Shown here piece by piece: positions 23,201-33,050 of a DNA stretch of 64,000 nucleotides. Below the pieces are notes generated by a model. It ran no database searches and had not been told where the DNA came from. It saw only the letters and a program-made list of their open reading frames with translations. Origin of the DNA: Tetrapyrgos nigripes (Eukaryota; Basidiomycota; Agaricomycetes; Agaricales; Campanellaceae); the NCBI GenBank assembly GCA_013368315.1, contig JAACJM010000204.1:88577-152576 (forward strand), given 5' to 3'. The position numbers were made by a program, and so were the translations under genes. Every line of letters starts with the position of its first letter. Within the stretch, counting starts at the first letter, position 1.

Positions 23201-24117
23201 TTGGTGTAGCTGGATACCATAGGTTTCGTAAGAGCTGCACCCGGTGTTCCAACGTGACGTCGCATCTGCAAAAGAGGACGGCAACGTTATGGATCCCATT
23301 GGTGTGTAAGACTGTGAAGTCGTGGTCTGCTGGGCGTTCCAGCAGGCAGATTTCCCCAGGAAGGTGACCGAGCTGGACAGTCAATCCAAGACTGCGGAGA
23401 GAGACTGTGTCGAAAAACTTGTCATTCCACTTCTAATAACACATTATCAGCATAGAAAAGACCATAGATTGAGCCGGACTCGCACCTCAATCCAATGCAA
23501 TGGTAGATTGCTATGAGCCTTCACTACGCAAAGCTGGCACATCATTCCTGCCCCAACACATTCTTGATCGCTACAGCGGTAGCGCACCTCCTCAGAACCT
23601 CTACATCCACTACATCTCTGACCCATCCCTCGTCTTCCCTCAACCCACAGCATTTCCTCCAGGAACTCCTCACGGTACTGAATCCAAGCACGATTAGGGT
23701 TATCCTATCCGAAAAGCAGATGTTGAGAAGGCATTAGAGTCACAATGCATGGCCACTTACCGAGTCCTCGTTTCGTGCTCACCGTACTCTTATGTTCCCA
23801 GAGTCTGGATTCTGAGTATCACTCAGTCTCTGCAGACTTATATCATTCTCTACTACTCCGGAATCCCAGACAGCAGACCAGGAATCATTGTCAGCGTATG
23901 CGTTGTGTTCAGCCGATTCGTTGAGATTGTCCTCGCTGTAGTAGTCACTGCCGTCCTCCAACTCGGAAGAGTACGCATGGTAATCATCCTGGGAGAGCTG
24001 CTGGCTCTGCATGTTCAAACGTAGATCGTCTTGTGAGACTTCAAGGGTAGTAGACGTTCCAACTATATTTTCGTACCAGTCGTCTTCTTCATCTCGCTTG
24101 CGTTTACGGGGAGGCAT
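20246..24117 (-). CDS. KDZ (Kyakuja-Dileera-Zisupton) transposase
   Basis: Multi-exon gene (roughly ten or more exons with short introns) starting MPPRKRKRDEEDDW at 24117, a basic then acidic N terminus. In order: a CxC2-like zinc-binding cluster (C-x2-C ... C ... C-x2-C, ending LPLHWIE, about 23490-23640); the conserved LGLTVQLGH...TNGIHNVAV...NLWYPAT block (23100-23400); first catalytic Asp in AVDANFRL (about 22728); second in ISYDISCQW (about 22260); the Glu region GEVVEEGWAQTN then EMGPGTRAMALDD (about 21985-22076); and the C-terminal block RTATTRYKIRNVTGQ through EWCKTRARMLRW, with a splice near 20690. All recognised motifs are uninterrupted, so the gene may be functional. It would bind the element ends and mobilise it in the nucleus. 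Exact exon borders were not all resolved. Family assignment is from motif recall. Confidence 0.88.
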
Positions 24118-24382
24118 GTGGGAGGGAATGTGGGAATGAGTGAGAGGTGCCAAGACTCAGCACCCGGAGGATTGTCCCAGCCGTATTGAATTACATTTGG
24201 CGAAACAACGGCCGTCACAACATCTAAGAGACTCAGATGAGTGAAGAGACGAAAGTCTCAGTTGACATGACGTTATCAGTACACGTGTCGGATCCAACGG
24301 CCTAGGCCTGGACCAATCCAAAAAAAGCCACACGGAATTTCGAATTAGAGACAAGGACAACTAGTACTAGTACGCAAGACTA
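24118..24382. other. Intergenic, upstream of the KDZ transposase
   Basis: About 265 bases between the transposase ATG and the stop of the next minus-strand gene. It presumably holds the transposase promoter. No named motif seen. Confidence 0.4.
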
Positions 24383-25253
24383 TTAAGCTCCACCATCTGA
24401 CTCGGACTCGTCCGAGGTATCGGAGATGTACACTACGCCGCCAGACCCATGTTGTTCCTGTGAAGACCCAGGTACATTGGAAGCCACAACACCATTGGCT
24501 ACTGTATAGTCACTGTTGAATTTCTCAGTACGTTGAACCCGGTATCAAATACAAGTTTGACTTACTTGGAAACATAGGACTGCATGTTAGGGAGCTCGTC
24601 CTCAGCACGAATGGCAAACGGTAAATCATCTGGTGGAACCACAATTTTGAGATCACAGTCAAAGCGTGGATCATCAAACTGAAACAGTGGGTTGCTGACG
24701 GCGCTGCATACTTCAATAGTTGGGGCAAGAGTCGTTCCGAAGTACCGCCTATCATACTCCAACATCGCGTCCGAAAATTTCTTGAATTTCTTGAAGCTGG
24801 CGCCAGACACATGAAGGACATACACATGAAGGACAAAGGCCTGTGCGATGTCCCTGTAAAAATAGTCAGGAACTGATCCATTTTGGGAAGTTAGAAACTC
24901 ACCATGAGGGAAACATTCCAATTCGAGAACCTCGAAATACAGCATACGTTGCATCCCAAGGATCCAGAGGCCAAGTAGCATGGAGGGCTGCGGGACTGGG
25001 ACGTTCATTGTATGCGAAAAGAACGAGAGTACGGATCGGGAGCAGGTTTCGAATTTCGAGTGTCGCTGGGGAAGATTGGACAGGGAGAAGCAGACGAGAG
25101 AGACCTGCAGAGGGTGACGAGTTGGCCTGAGGTCGTTCGGTGGTCTGAAGGGCCCTCATTACCGCATTAGCCAGCTGGAGGTCATCATTGGTAGTCGTAT
25201 CCACGTCCGTAGGGGTAAGATCAGGGCGTTGAGAACCTTGAACCACCTCCATG
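24383..25253 (-). CDS. Viroplasmin / RNase H1 N-terminal-like domain protein
   Basis: Three exons: 25253 to about 24901, about 24852 to about 24566, and about 24517 to 24383. Translation starts MEVVQGSQRPDLTPTD. After a Ser/Thr/Pro-rich leader comes WDATYAVFRGSRIGMFPSWD then HVSGASFKKFKKFSDAMLEY. This matches the pattern YxVxxGxxxGxFxxW...VxGxxxxxFKxFxxxxxA of the caulimovirus viroplasmin / RNase H1 N-terminal domain, which in RNase H1 binds RNA:DNA hybrids. No RNase H catalytic domain follows. The C terminus ends VVYISDTSDESESDGGA, a hydrophobic-acidic motif like a SUMO-interacting motif. It is cargo of the KDZ element, and a role in nucleic-acid binding is inferred. The splice joins at W/D and N keep frame. 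Confidence 0.65.
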
Positions 25254-25319
25254 TTTCTAGAACAAGTATTCAGCTGCTGTGGCATTCGAATAGATGATAC
25301 TAATATTTACTTACATTCC

Positions 25320-25627
25320 TTAATTACTCTCGGAAGGACCTGTGGTGTCGATCTGAGAAAAGGGAGGAGGAGGAGTCTGCGTACGGGAGGGAGGAAGTTG
25401 TACGACTGGAGGGCCATCGACAATGGCTGGATCGGGATGTGAGGCACAGTCAGCACAAAGGTCTACAACACCCCCTGAAACCCCAGGGCGCGCCATGGTC
25501 ACAACGGCAACTAGAAAACGTTGTCAACGTTGGTCAAAAAATAAGAAGATAACTTACCCTCTCCAGGTTGAAGGGTAATGTAGCGAACACCAGAGACCAT
25601 CTCGACAGGGCACTGGAGCAAGGTCAT
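25320..25627 (-). CDS. Small proline-rich protein, unknown
   Basis: Two exons joined by a short intron (about 25512-25557) give about 85 residues. It starts MTLLQCPVEMVSGVRYITLQ and ends with the Pro-rich LPPSRTQTPPPPFSQ before TAA at 25320. The first exon resembles the leader seen before viroplasmin-like domains in other basidiomycete proteins (recall only). It may therefore be a split-off 5' part of the neighbouring gene, whose start lies 66 bases downstream. Confidence 0.4.
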
Positions 25628-25771
25628 GGTGGTCTGAAGAAAAGAACTGTACTCATTTCTCCGTTTTATATATATGTATTTCAGATCTGATCGCCATCAG
25701 ACCTATTCTATAGAAAAAGGTAAATCTACATCTTAACCATCAATAAAATCTTTCATCGCAGGCATCTGGAA

Positions 25772-26508
25772 TCACAACCGCTTAAGGCGGTACATGAGCC
25801 ACAGCTTGCCTTCCATCTGGGCAAGTTCCATGTCCTCCAAGCATCGGATAACATTTTCAACCCTCCGGTCGATCGCCTCTGCCTCGAAATATGTATGGGT
25901 GCATCCAAATTCTTGAAGGACAGCGTTCAAAAAAGGCTTGGAAGCCTTCTGGAGACTGTCAAATATTTCGGCAGCTTCACGCACGGGAGAAGGGTTTTCC
26001 TTTGGGTCTTGAAGCCAGTGTTCGTAAGCAGTGTAAACATTGGCTAGGTAGGTGGATGGTGAATAGTTGGTGGCTCGGTTTAGTGAGACCAGTATACTAT
26101 GCATGCCTTTAATAGGACATCTGCAGAATAATACATATGAGTGCTTTGAAAAGAACAGGCAGATGAATGGCAAACTTTTCAGTCCAACGAGACAGCTTAC
26201 TCCTTATCTCGTCTTCCTTCCAGAAGTTTTCCCTCTTCTTCTTGCGTTGCTTAGCTCTGCGGATTGTTTAAGTATAAAAGTGAAGGACCTCTGCTCTAAT
26301 ACTTACTCCTCTTCGGCCTGAAGCTGGGTTTGGGCCTGATAAGTTTGACGTTTCTTGTAATTGATGTCATCTTTGTTTCTGTGAACGAATGGTCACATAG
26401 CAAGTACTAGAGAAAGGTAAACACTCACTTTTGATAGTACTGAAGACTCTTGGCTCGATTGGCGAGCAGTCGTTCCTGTTTGGTCTTATGGATTTTAGGT
26501 CGAGTCAT
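25772..26508 (-). CDS. Basic-helix small protein of KDZ cargo, unknown function
   Basis: Starts MTRPKIHKTKQERLLANRAK at 26508. The first part, split by a short intron, continues as a Lys/Arg/Gln-rich helix (NKDDINYKKRQTYQAQTQ), reminiscent of the basic region of bZIP-like proteins. The C-terminal exon (about 26130-25772) has YLANVYTAYEHWLQDPKE, then VREAAEIFDSLQKASKPFLN and ends LWLMYRLKRL. I recall similar uncharacterised proteins in other basidiomycetes. DNA binding is only suggested by charge pattern. Middle exon borders are uncertain. Confidence 0.5.
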
Positions 26509-26628
26509 TGCAGAAGAGGAAGGAGTAGTACATAAGTCACGTCGGTCATTGAACAAGTGAAGGTGGAATATGGCTTTTCACTTGACTTTTATAAATTCCT
26601 CAGTTTTTTCTGTAGCAACTCAGTTTTT

Positions 26629-26941
26629 CTTTTCTATATTTAAAGCATCTTAGAAAGTATGTCTGCCAAGTTTCAGAGCAAACGTGGCTTTTGTAGTGTC
26701 TGAGGAAGGGAATTCGACGTTGCGAGCCATCTGTGAATATTCGGCTAAGTCGAAAGTAGCCTCTTAGGCGCCGACTCATTTCTTTTCTATACTTAGAGCA
26801 TCTTAGAAAGTATCTCTGCCAAGTTTCAGAGCAAACGTGGCTTTTGTAGTGTCTGAGGAAGGGAATTCGACTTTGCGAGCCATCTGTGAATAATCGGCTA
26901 AGTCTAAAGTAGCCTCGTATCTCTTAGGCGCCGACTCATTC
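26629..26941. repeat. Two tandem copies of a ~155-bp non-coding unit
   Basis: Both copies begin TCTTTTCTATA at about 26629 and 26782 and run through GCCAAGTTTCAGAGCAAACG to GGCGCCGACTCATT. The second copy has a 5-bp extra near its end. Located between two cargo genes of the KDZ element; no coding potential seen. Confidence 0.75.
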
Positions 26942-27100
26942 GTACTTGACTTGGCTTGTCATACGAAATGAAAATAATGTATTGTAGGTATCGAATTCAG
27001 CACTATGATTAGATACTTATGTCGGGCATGGAGGTTATGTAGAGTGGAATAGTACATGTATCCATCCTTGACTGCCATTTCCCTAGCCGTCATTTCGCAC

Positions 27101-27995
27101 TCACTCAGCTCGTTCTCCTCGTGGCATTGATATCTGGGTCCGAGAACCATTGTCGTAATACAGCATGAGGGCCCCTGAGGAATACTGCATGAATGAGAAG
27201 CTAAAAAGAAAACAGTGTAAGTATTGCTGAGTGAAAGTTTTGAGCGGGGTCTTGTGGCGACTCGAAATTCCCATCAGTGGCTGAGTTTAGTCAGTGGAAA
27301 GTATGTACTTACTTTTCAGCCTGTTCCACAACATCGACAGACAAATCTGGGTCATCCATTGGGAGTCTAACTAAAACAGGAAAGATACGGCCGTTTTTGT
27401 CGACGAGAGGCATATTGCAGCTCGAAATTTACATCAGTGGCTGAGTTTAGTCGGTGGAAAGTATGTACTTACTTTTCAGCCTGTTCCACGACATCGACGG
27501 ACGAATCTGAGTCGTCCATTGGGAATCTAACTAAAAGAAGGAACGTACGGCCGTTTTTGTCGACGAGAGGCATATTGCAGCTCGAAATTTCCATCAGTGG
27601 CTGAGGTTAGTCAGTGGAAAGTATGTACTTACTTTTCAGCCCGTTCCACGACATCGACGGACGAATCTGGGTCGTCCATTGGGAATCTAACTAAAAGAGG
27701 GAACGTATGGCCGTTTTTGTCGACGAGAGGGCATATTGCAGCTCGAAATTTCCATCAGTGGCTGAGGTTAGTCAGTGGAAAGTATGTACTTACTTTTCAG
27801 CCCATTCCACGACATCGACGGACGAATCTGGGTCGTCCATTGGGAATCTAACTAAAAGAGGGAACGTATGGCCGTTTTTGTCGACGAGAGGGCATATTGC
27901 AGCTCGAAATTTCCATCAGTGGCTGAGGTTAGTCAGTGGAAAGTATGTACTTACTTTCCATCCCTGATCAGCTCTCGGAAATCAAGGATTATACA
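27101..27995 (-). CDS. Tandem-exon gene, unknown function (5' end unresolved)
   Basis: A minus-strand gene whose internal exon is repeated. The 5' part near 27965-27995 reads IILDFRELIRDGK up to a GTAAGT donor. Then come four exon copies of 108-109 bases encoding NMPLVDKNGR followed by MDDPD-SSVDVVEQAEK. Each copy is followed by a near-identical 52-base intron (GTAAGTACATACTTTCCACT start). The last exon (27213 to 27101) reads FSFMQYSSGALMLYYDNGS and ends ERAE-stop. The two 3'-most exon copies (27313-27420, 27473-27580) are 108 bases and phase-compatible with each other and with both ends. The two 5' copies (27633-27741, 27794-27902) have one extra G and break the frame unless skipped. The start codon was not found. 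Not recognised as any family. Confidence 0.45.
27261..27960. repeat. Tandem array of 160-161-bp exon+intron units
   Basis: Units start with CTCGAAAT at 27261, 27421, 27581, 27742 and 27903 (the last partial). Each unit holds one exon and one intron of the minus-strand gene. The two upstream-strand (5') units share a one-base insertion, so they duplicated after it arose. Confidence 0.9.
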
Positions 27996-27999
27996 CGCA

Positions 28000-28980
28000 G
28001 TTCAGCCGGCTTCCGGGGATCCAGATTGCCCTGGTATCCACTGGAGTCTTGCATAAGATTTACCTACATGAGGGGAACAGAAGCTAGAGGAATAGAAAAA
28101 GACTGTCAGGGATCGTAGTGGTTACGATAAGAGTAACGGCCCGTACTCAAAGGTTACAATAGACTTGCCAAGCCTCAGATGAAGTTCGATGAACCTGCCG
28201 AGCCTTGGGTATCTGAAGAACGGGGCTGCTTGCGTTTTTGCCTGTGTTGTGTTTTTTTTTGATGTGACTGTAGACATTACATTGGGTTTGCAGAAGTTAT
28301 TGGGAGTACAATAGAAAGGAGGATATTCTGAGCAGGACATAGGAGAGGAGAAGGTGGCCTAGAGGATGATGGAGAACTGAGGAGCGAGATAGTAATGGAG
28401 CCATGTGGAGAGTAAGAGTCCGGGTGCTGGTCAATGACGCGATGTGCTGTGCCTTGGAGACTGAAATAATCGGGCGCCGCAATAAAGGGCTGATAACAGT
28501 GTCCGTAAACGGTTGTCTGATAGGTGAGTCAGGTTGCTGAAGTGAAAGGTAGTTGGGAAAACTCACAAGTCTTGCGGACATGAAGGTAGCTAAAGTTGAG
28601 AGGACTAGAACTTGAGAGGACAAGAGGTTAGTACAGTACAGCAAGCATTCTCTTGGTAGAGGACACGAAGGAGGATAGATTGCAGCAATGGAAACAGTGC
28701 TCAAACGTAATTCCTGGGAAGGGGGCTAACTGTCCAAACTACTGGATGAAGAACGGAAAGATAGTAAGAATACAAGAAAATACTCACTCTGCGATTACTG
28801 GAATGGAGACAAACCCAAAAGAAGAGGGAAGAGAGGATGTAAAGGAAAGAAATGAAACAAACGAACCATGCACGTGTGCTGATATTCCACGTGATGTGAC
28901 GCCATGCGTCATATATAGTGCTCGCGACAAATTGCCTGTCACATCATCTCTTTTTTTTTTGCTTGTTGCTTGATCTGGTC
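28000..28980. other. Intergenic region within KDZ element
   Basis: About 1 kb between divergently read cargo genes. Open frames on both strands are short and unrecognised. TATATAGTG at about 28910 and a T10 run (about 28951) precede the ATG at 28981 and may belong to its promoter. Confidence 0.35.
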
Positions 28981-31726
28981 ATGGTTCGGCAGGCTGGAGA
29001 CGCGAAAAGGCAACCAGGTCCAGTTGCTTGGTGGAAGAAAGACCCTGGTGTCGAAAAGCTCCTGACCGACCACTACTCGGAATTTGAGCAATGCTTCCGT
29101 TCGCATTCAGTAACTGCATTCTACACGTCGTTAACAATCAAATACTTCATTCAGTACGAGAATGACACAGGTAAGTATTCTCACTTAAATGATTCACTAT
29201 TGAGTGCTGATCCAGTACTCAGCCACTGCAGACGACGCTGACGATGTTCAGGTGCAGCCACAAGATCTTCCAAAAGATCCATCCTCTCCTACTATTCAAA
29301 CCTCGTCAGCTTCGAATGGCTCCACTCCTGCTACCTCTGACTCATCGACACTGGCTGGGGCTGCCGGTAGTACTTCAGAGTCTCCATCTCATGTTCCATC
29401 AGCTTCGACTTCAAACGGCTCATTGCTTCCATCGGATTCTGCCAACCCCACATCGTCGACTCCTGGTGCAACCGGTGATAACTCTAGTGTTCCAGGGACA
29501 GGTGATCTCTCTCAGCCTCGGGGTCAACCACAGTCCGGTTCGGCACTAATTCCCCAGGGTCAGGACGACACGGCCAAGGAAGATGGCGTTGACGATGGTG
29601 ATGAAGGCCTCAATGCTAGTAGCTTGCGCAAGGCAATGGCACAGCTTGGATGGAACCGTCTACCGTTGGAGGAGTTGCTCCTGAAAAAACAGGCTTTCAA
29701 GGAGAAGCGTCTGGTGAGTACATATATCTTTGTTCCCATCAGCTACATTATTGATGATACCTTTTTAAGAAAATTAGCAGCTATTACCGGAAAACACACC
29801 GATCCCTCAACACCTCCAAGGATGCCCTCGACATCGTTATCAAAGCACATCGAGCAAAGGTTCCCAAACCCCAGCGACGCACAGATGTACAGGTATACCA
29901 GGCAATGTTTTACCAGGCACGCGTGAAAGCTGAGGCCGATCAGGATTGGGAGACGGCTCAGATGGAGTATGAGGCGTGGAAGGATTCTGCGGATACATCC
30001 GAGGAGCGAAAAAAGCCTGTACGCGTTGCCATCATTTATGCTGCGGCTAAGCGCTTGTTAGAGGGTGAGAGTGAGGTGGTGAAGGAGGAGATGCGTACTA
30101 TTGCGGAGACAGAGTATCTCGAGAAGAAGAGGAAGTGGGAGGAGGCTAAGAGCCTACCTGTGGGTGAACAGACTGCAGAAAATCATGCTCAGTTCGTTGA
30201 TTTTCATATACATCTATAATTCCATGATATTCAGCTGCTTTAACTAGAGCTATCAAGAAATGGGGACCAGCTGTTTCGAAGGTCACTGGAGCATTATCCA
30301 AAGATTTGAACATGTCAGCATCTACAGTCTTCTTTGGTGACGATCCAGTCAACCCAGGGAAAATCAGGCTATACTGGTATGTATGACGAAATACCTATTA
30401 TGATACTACGCTGATGTCGTTCAACTCTGTCTAGGGTCCATCATGGGAAGACCAACAGTGGACTGAAGTGGCCCGAGTTTGATCCGGTGGGATACACCGC
30501 CACAGAGGCCTTTTTGACTCGTTTTGGAAAAGCAATCCTCAGTATGTCTCTTGGTCAAGTCTCATTGATTTGTGGTAATAACTTGTCATTTTTATTATAA
30601 AGCGGGACAGGCTGCTAGCGGGGAGAATTCTGCTACGAGTCATACAAGCGTCGAATCAAGCACCCAACATCCGGCCCAGGACACCCCAACTTCCTCCTCC
30701 TCTCCAATCCCTTCAGTCCAGACACAATCCTCGACTGCAGATCAAACAGCTACACAGAATAAAACCAAAAAAGTCGGATCAAAAGGTTCCAGTGATAAAT
30801 CTCGACTGAAGCCTAAGCCCAGACCGGTTACCGGGACGAATTCCGAAAGCTCTACCCCTGCTACTATTCCTTCGCACTCTTCTTTGCCTACGGATTCCAC
30901 TGCGGGTCGTGATATCAGAGAAGAAACATCTATAGATGTCGACGTCGATTCCCCAGCGCCGTGGAGTGACAAGAACTTGTCTCAAGCGAATCCACCGGCT
31001 GCCATTGCTACCGCCTCCGGGGATAACGAGATCAAAGCTGCAGGATCGTGGCAACATCCAAAGGAAAAGAAATTCTGGCCCGAAATGCGACGGAATATTA
31101 AGGAGTGGGGTGAGGAGTTCGTGTCAAAAGAGTCGGAGGACTGGCTGGATGACCTGGAGACGATGGTTGACACGTTTATTGAGTATGAGGAGGCGTTTAA
31201 ATTCACCAAAGAAAATGGTGTTCTGTCCAGCACAAAGGAGATTGCATTAATGAAGAAGTGGGAGGAATTCGGGCGACCCGCATGGATGGACATGGTGATT
31301 AACGAGGCACAGATTGACGAGTTCCTAGAGTCAGTGAAGAGTTGGTGGTTTGATCTGTTGCCAGATCGTGAGAATGATGACGATAACTGGGGCCCTCTGG
31401 ATTGTGTTTCAGGCAAGAACGGAATGTGGCGTTTTGTATGCTGTATGGTGTGGAGTATCGTTCTGCTTGTGGGGCAGCAGAAGATCGAGGAGCAATCTGA
31501 TGCACAGAGGGTGCAGATTGGGGAGTGGATGGTGCTGGCTCGAGAAGTTGAAGAAACATTGGGGAAGGTCATTGAATTTGGTATCTGGCCGCCGTCGTCT
31601 AAGCAGGCAGCTAAACGGAAGGCGGAACAAGGCGAGAGGTCGGAGAACCTGAAACGTGCCAAGAAACAGAACGGTGCTCACTCAAAAGTCTCTGGCACCA
31701 AGGGTCAAGGGAAACGACGAAGTTAG
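28981..31726 (+). CDS. KDZ cargo protein, large, unknown function
   Basis: Multi-exon gene starting MVRQAGDAKRQPGPVAWWKK. Exon 1 ends at a GTAAGT near 29171 and joins ATADDADDV at about 29225. A Ser/Thr/Pro-rich, low-complexity stretch follows, then an exon from 29770 with YYRKTHRSLNTSKDALDIVI. Charged helical sequence (EYLEKKRKWEEAK) leads to RAIKKWGPAVSKVTGALSKD and FFGDDPVNPGKIRLYW, with the next exon WPEFDPVGYTATEAFLTRFG. A second Ser/Thr-rich linker precedes a helical C-terminal half and a basic, nuclear-localisation-like tail ending GQGKRRS before TAG at 31724. It resembles a basidiomycete family of uncharacterised proteins near transposons (recall). No enzymatic motif was seen. Confidence 0.6.
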
Positions 31727-32080
31727 ATATGGAGTATACATACACTCGAGTTTAATTTGAATATAGACACTACTGTTGGACTTCAACAGTAGAACGGAAG
31801 TGTTTTCTTTTTATATTATGTGAACTGTGGACTTAGGCCGCCATGATCTAAGCAGGCGGCTGAACGGAAGGTGAAACGAGAGGTCGGAGAACATGTAACG
31901 TGCCATCAGATAGACGGTGCTGACTCTAGCACCAAAGGTGGAAGGAAACCTGTACGGCGAAGTTAGATACTATACCGTGACATACACTCAAGTTTAATAA
32001 GTTGAATATGAACACTACCGTTGGACTTCAACGGTCGAACGGAAGTCGTTCTCTTTTTATTATATTATGTATTTAGTAAC
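31575..32080 (+). repeat. Tandem duplication of the cargo gene's 3' end
   Basis: The last ~150 coding bases and 3' flank (about 31590-31815) are repeated, diverged, at about 31845-32075. Shared blocks include TCTAAGCAGGC, GAGAGGTCGGAGAAC, CGACGAAGTTAGATA-like and GTTGGACTTCAAC. The second copy is out of the reading frame. Confidence 0.7.
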
Positions 32081-32174
32081 AAGGCGATGTGTTTATATGG
32101 GTAATACAATGTCTACAGCTTGGCAACTGTATCATGAGGGCAGTGGGCAGCTACATGGGTGGTCCAGTCGGTCT

Positions 32175-32666
32175 CTACGATTTCACCGTGTGCAACAGTG
32201 TCTTTAGGGATGGAAGGGTGGATGTATTGACAAAGAGGGGAATGAGAATGAGGGTACAACAACGGAAGACGAAGGAACCTAAAGCATAAAACAGTGAGTT
32301 AGGAATGAAGGTTGACAATGAAACAACTACGTATGAGTGCAACTCGAGCACGCGTATCAAGTCATACAGGTTGATGGCTTTTTCTAGTTCAGTGGAGTTG
32401 CCTGAAGTGTCGCCAGTTGTAGCAGTAGTCGTCTGAATAGGTCCGTTGATTTCAGAAAATGCTGACGGTAGAGACGATGAGAAAGAGTTGAAAACATTAC
32501 TGCGATATCGATGAGAAGGCTCACCAATGACATGCGTGCATTCCTGCGTGTTGTCTAGCTTGACACTGGTTCCGGTGGACGCATGCTGAGCGCCAGTCAT
32601 AATGACTCTGTTGGGTGACGTGGAGATTAGCGTTCGGGGCGTGAAGGACTTTGTACAGGTAGTCAT
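32175..32666 (-). CDS. Small hypothetical protein near right end of KDZ element
   Basis: Open frame starting MTTCTKSFTPRTLISTSPNR at 32666. A GTAGTT...TTTATGCTTTAG intron (about 32283-32334) is possible; removing it gives a shorter C terminus ending SLSIHPPFHP. No family recognised. Ser/Thr-rich. It could be a chance frame, but it lies within the transposon in a minus-strand position like the other cargo genes. Confidence 0.3.
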   Translation of the reverse strand: MTTCTKSFTPRTLISTSPNRVIMTGAQHASTGTSVKLDNTQECTHVIGEPSHRYRSNVFNSFSSSLPSAFSEINGPIQTTTATTGDTSGNSTELEKAINLYDLIRVLELHSYVVVSLSTFIPNSLFYALGSFVFRCCTLILIPLFVNTSTLPSLKTLLHTVKS

Positions 32667-32978
32667 AGTTAACTCAGTGGTGAAACAAGTCGTCGTCTAA
32701 CCCCAAGTCGATGGTAACCCTAAAGACGGAGTGAGATAAGAGAGTTGATAAGAAACGAGACGCATTGATAAGCGTGGAAAAGGATTAGGAATTAAGAAAA
32801 GGATTAAAGGCAATAAAGGCCACCAAGTGTGACAGTGACGCGCATAAATCTGGGATCTGGTGGATTATATAAGGCAAAATGGCCCAGCCCGAAGGGCAGC
32901 AAACCAAAAAGCGATGGACCCACCAGAGACCCCACGCCATATCTAGATATCTCCCCTAAAGACTCCACCCATGGGGTG

Positions 32979-33042
32979 ACCCCATGTATATATAATTATG
33001 GGTGCTGGGGTCACCCCAGGTATATCTAGTTTTTGGTACAGC
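32979..33042 (-). repeat. Right terminal inverted repeat of KDZ element
   Basis: Reverse complement starts GCTGTACC and contains TGGGGTGACCCCA, then CATAATTA, ending TGGGGT, matching the left repeat. Additional GACCCCACG and CATGGGGTGACC motifs lie just inside (32925-32985). Confidence 0.75.
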
Positions 33043-33050
33043 ATTGCCTC

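Larger units (their letters stand above)
19584..33050. mobile_element. KDZ-type DNA transposon with cargo, 13.5 kb
   Basis: Bounded by a 9-bp target duplication. Terminal inverted repeats lie at 19590-19653 and 32979-33042 (about 47 of 64 positions match without gaps by hand count). Both repeats contain the palindrome TGGGGTCACCCCA or a close form. The element holds a KDZ transposase (minus strand), a viroplasmin-like gene, two small minus-strand genes, a tandem-exon gene, a plus-strand gene of unknown function, and a small minus-strand frame near the right end. No TET/JBP dioxygenase, known to travel with some KDZ elements, was recognised. The outermost 6 to 8 bases inside the duplication do not pair, so the exact ends are inferred from the duplication. 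Confidence 0.82.

Noticed and set aside
27261..27960. Regular ~160-bp tandem repeats as a CRISPR-like array
   Set aside because: Units are repeated as a whole with no variable spacers, and each contains an exon and an intron of a eukaryotic gene.
28297..28704. 135-codon minus-strand frame in the KDZ intergenic region
   Set aside because: No splice or domain support, biased composition, and it overlaps the likely upstream region of the plus-strand gene.
19584..33050. A TET/JBP dioxygenase within the KDZ element
   Set aside because: Such genes are known to accompany some KDZ elements, but no HxD...H core could be seen in any cargo reading frame.
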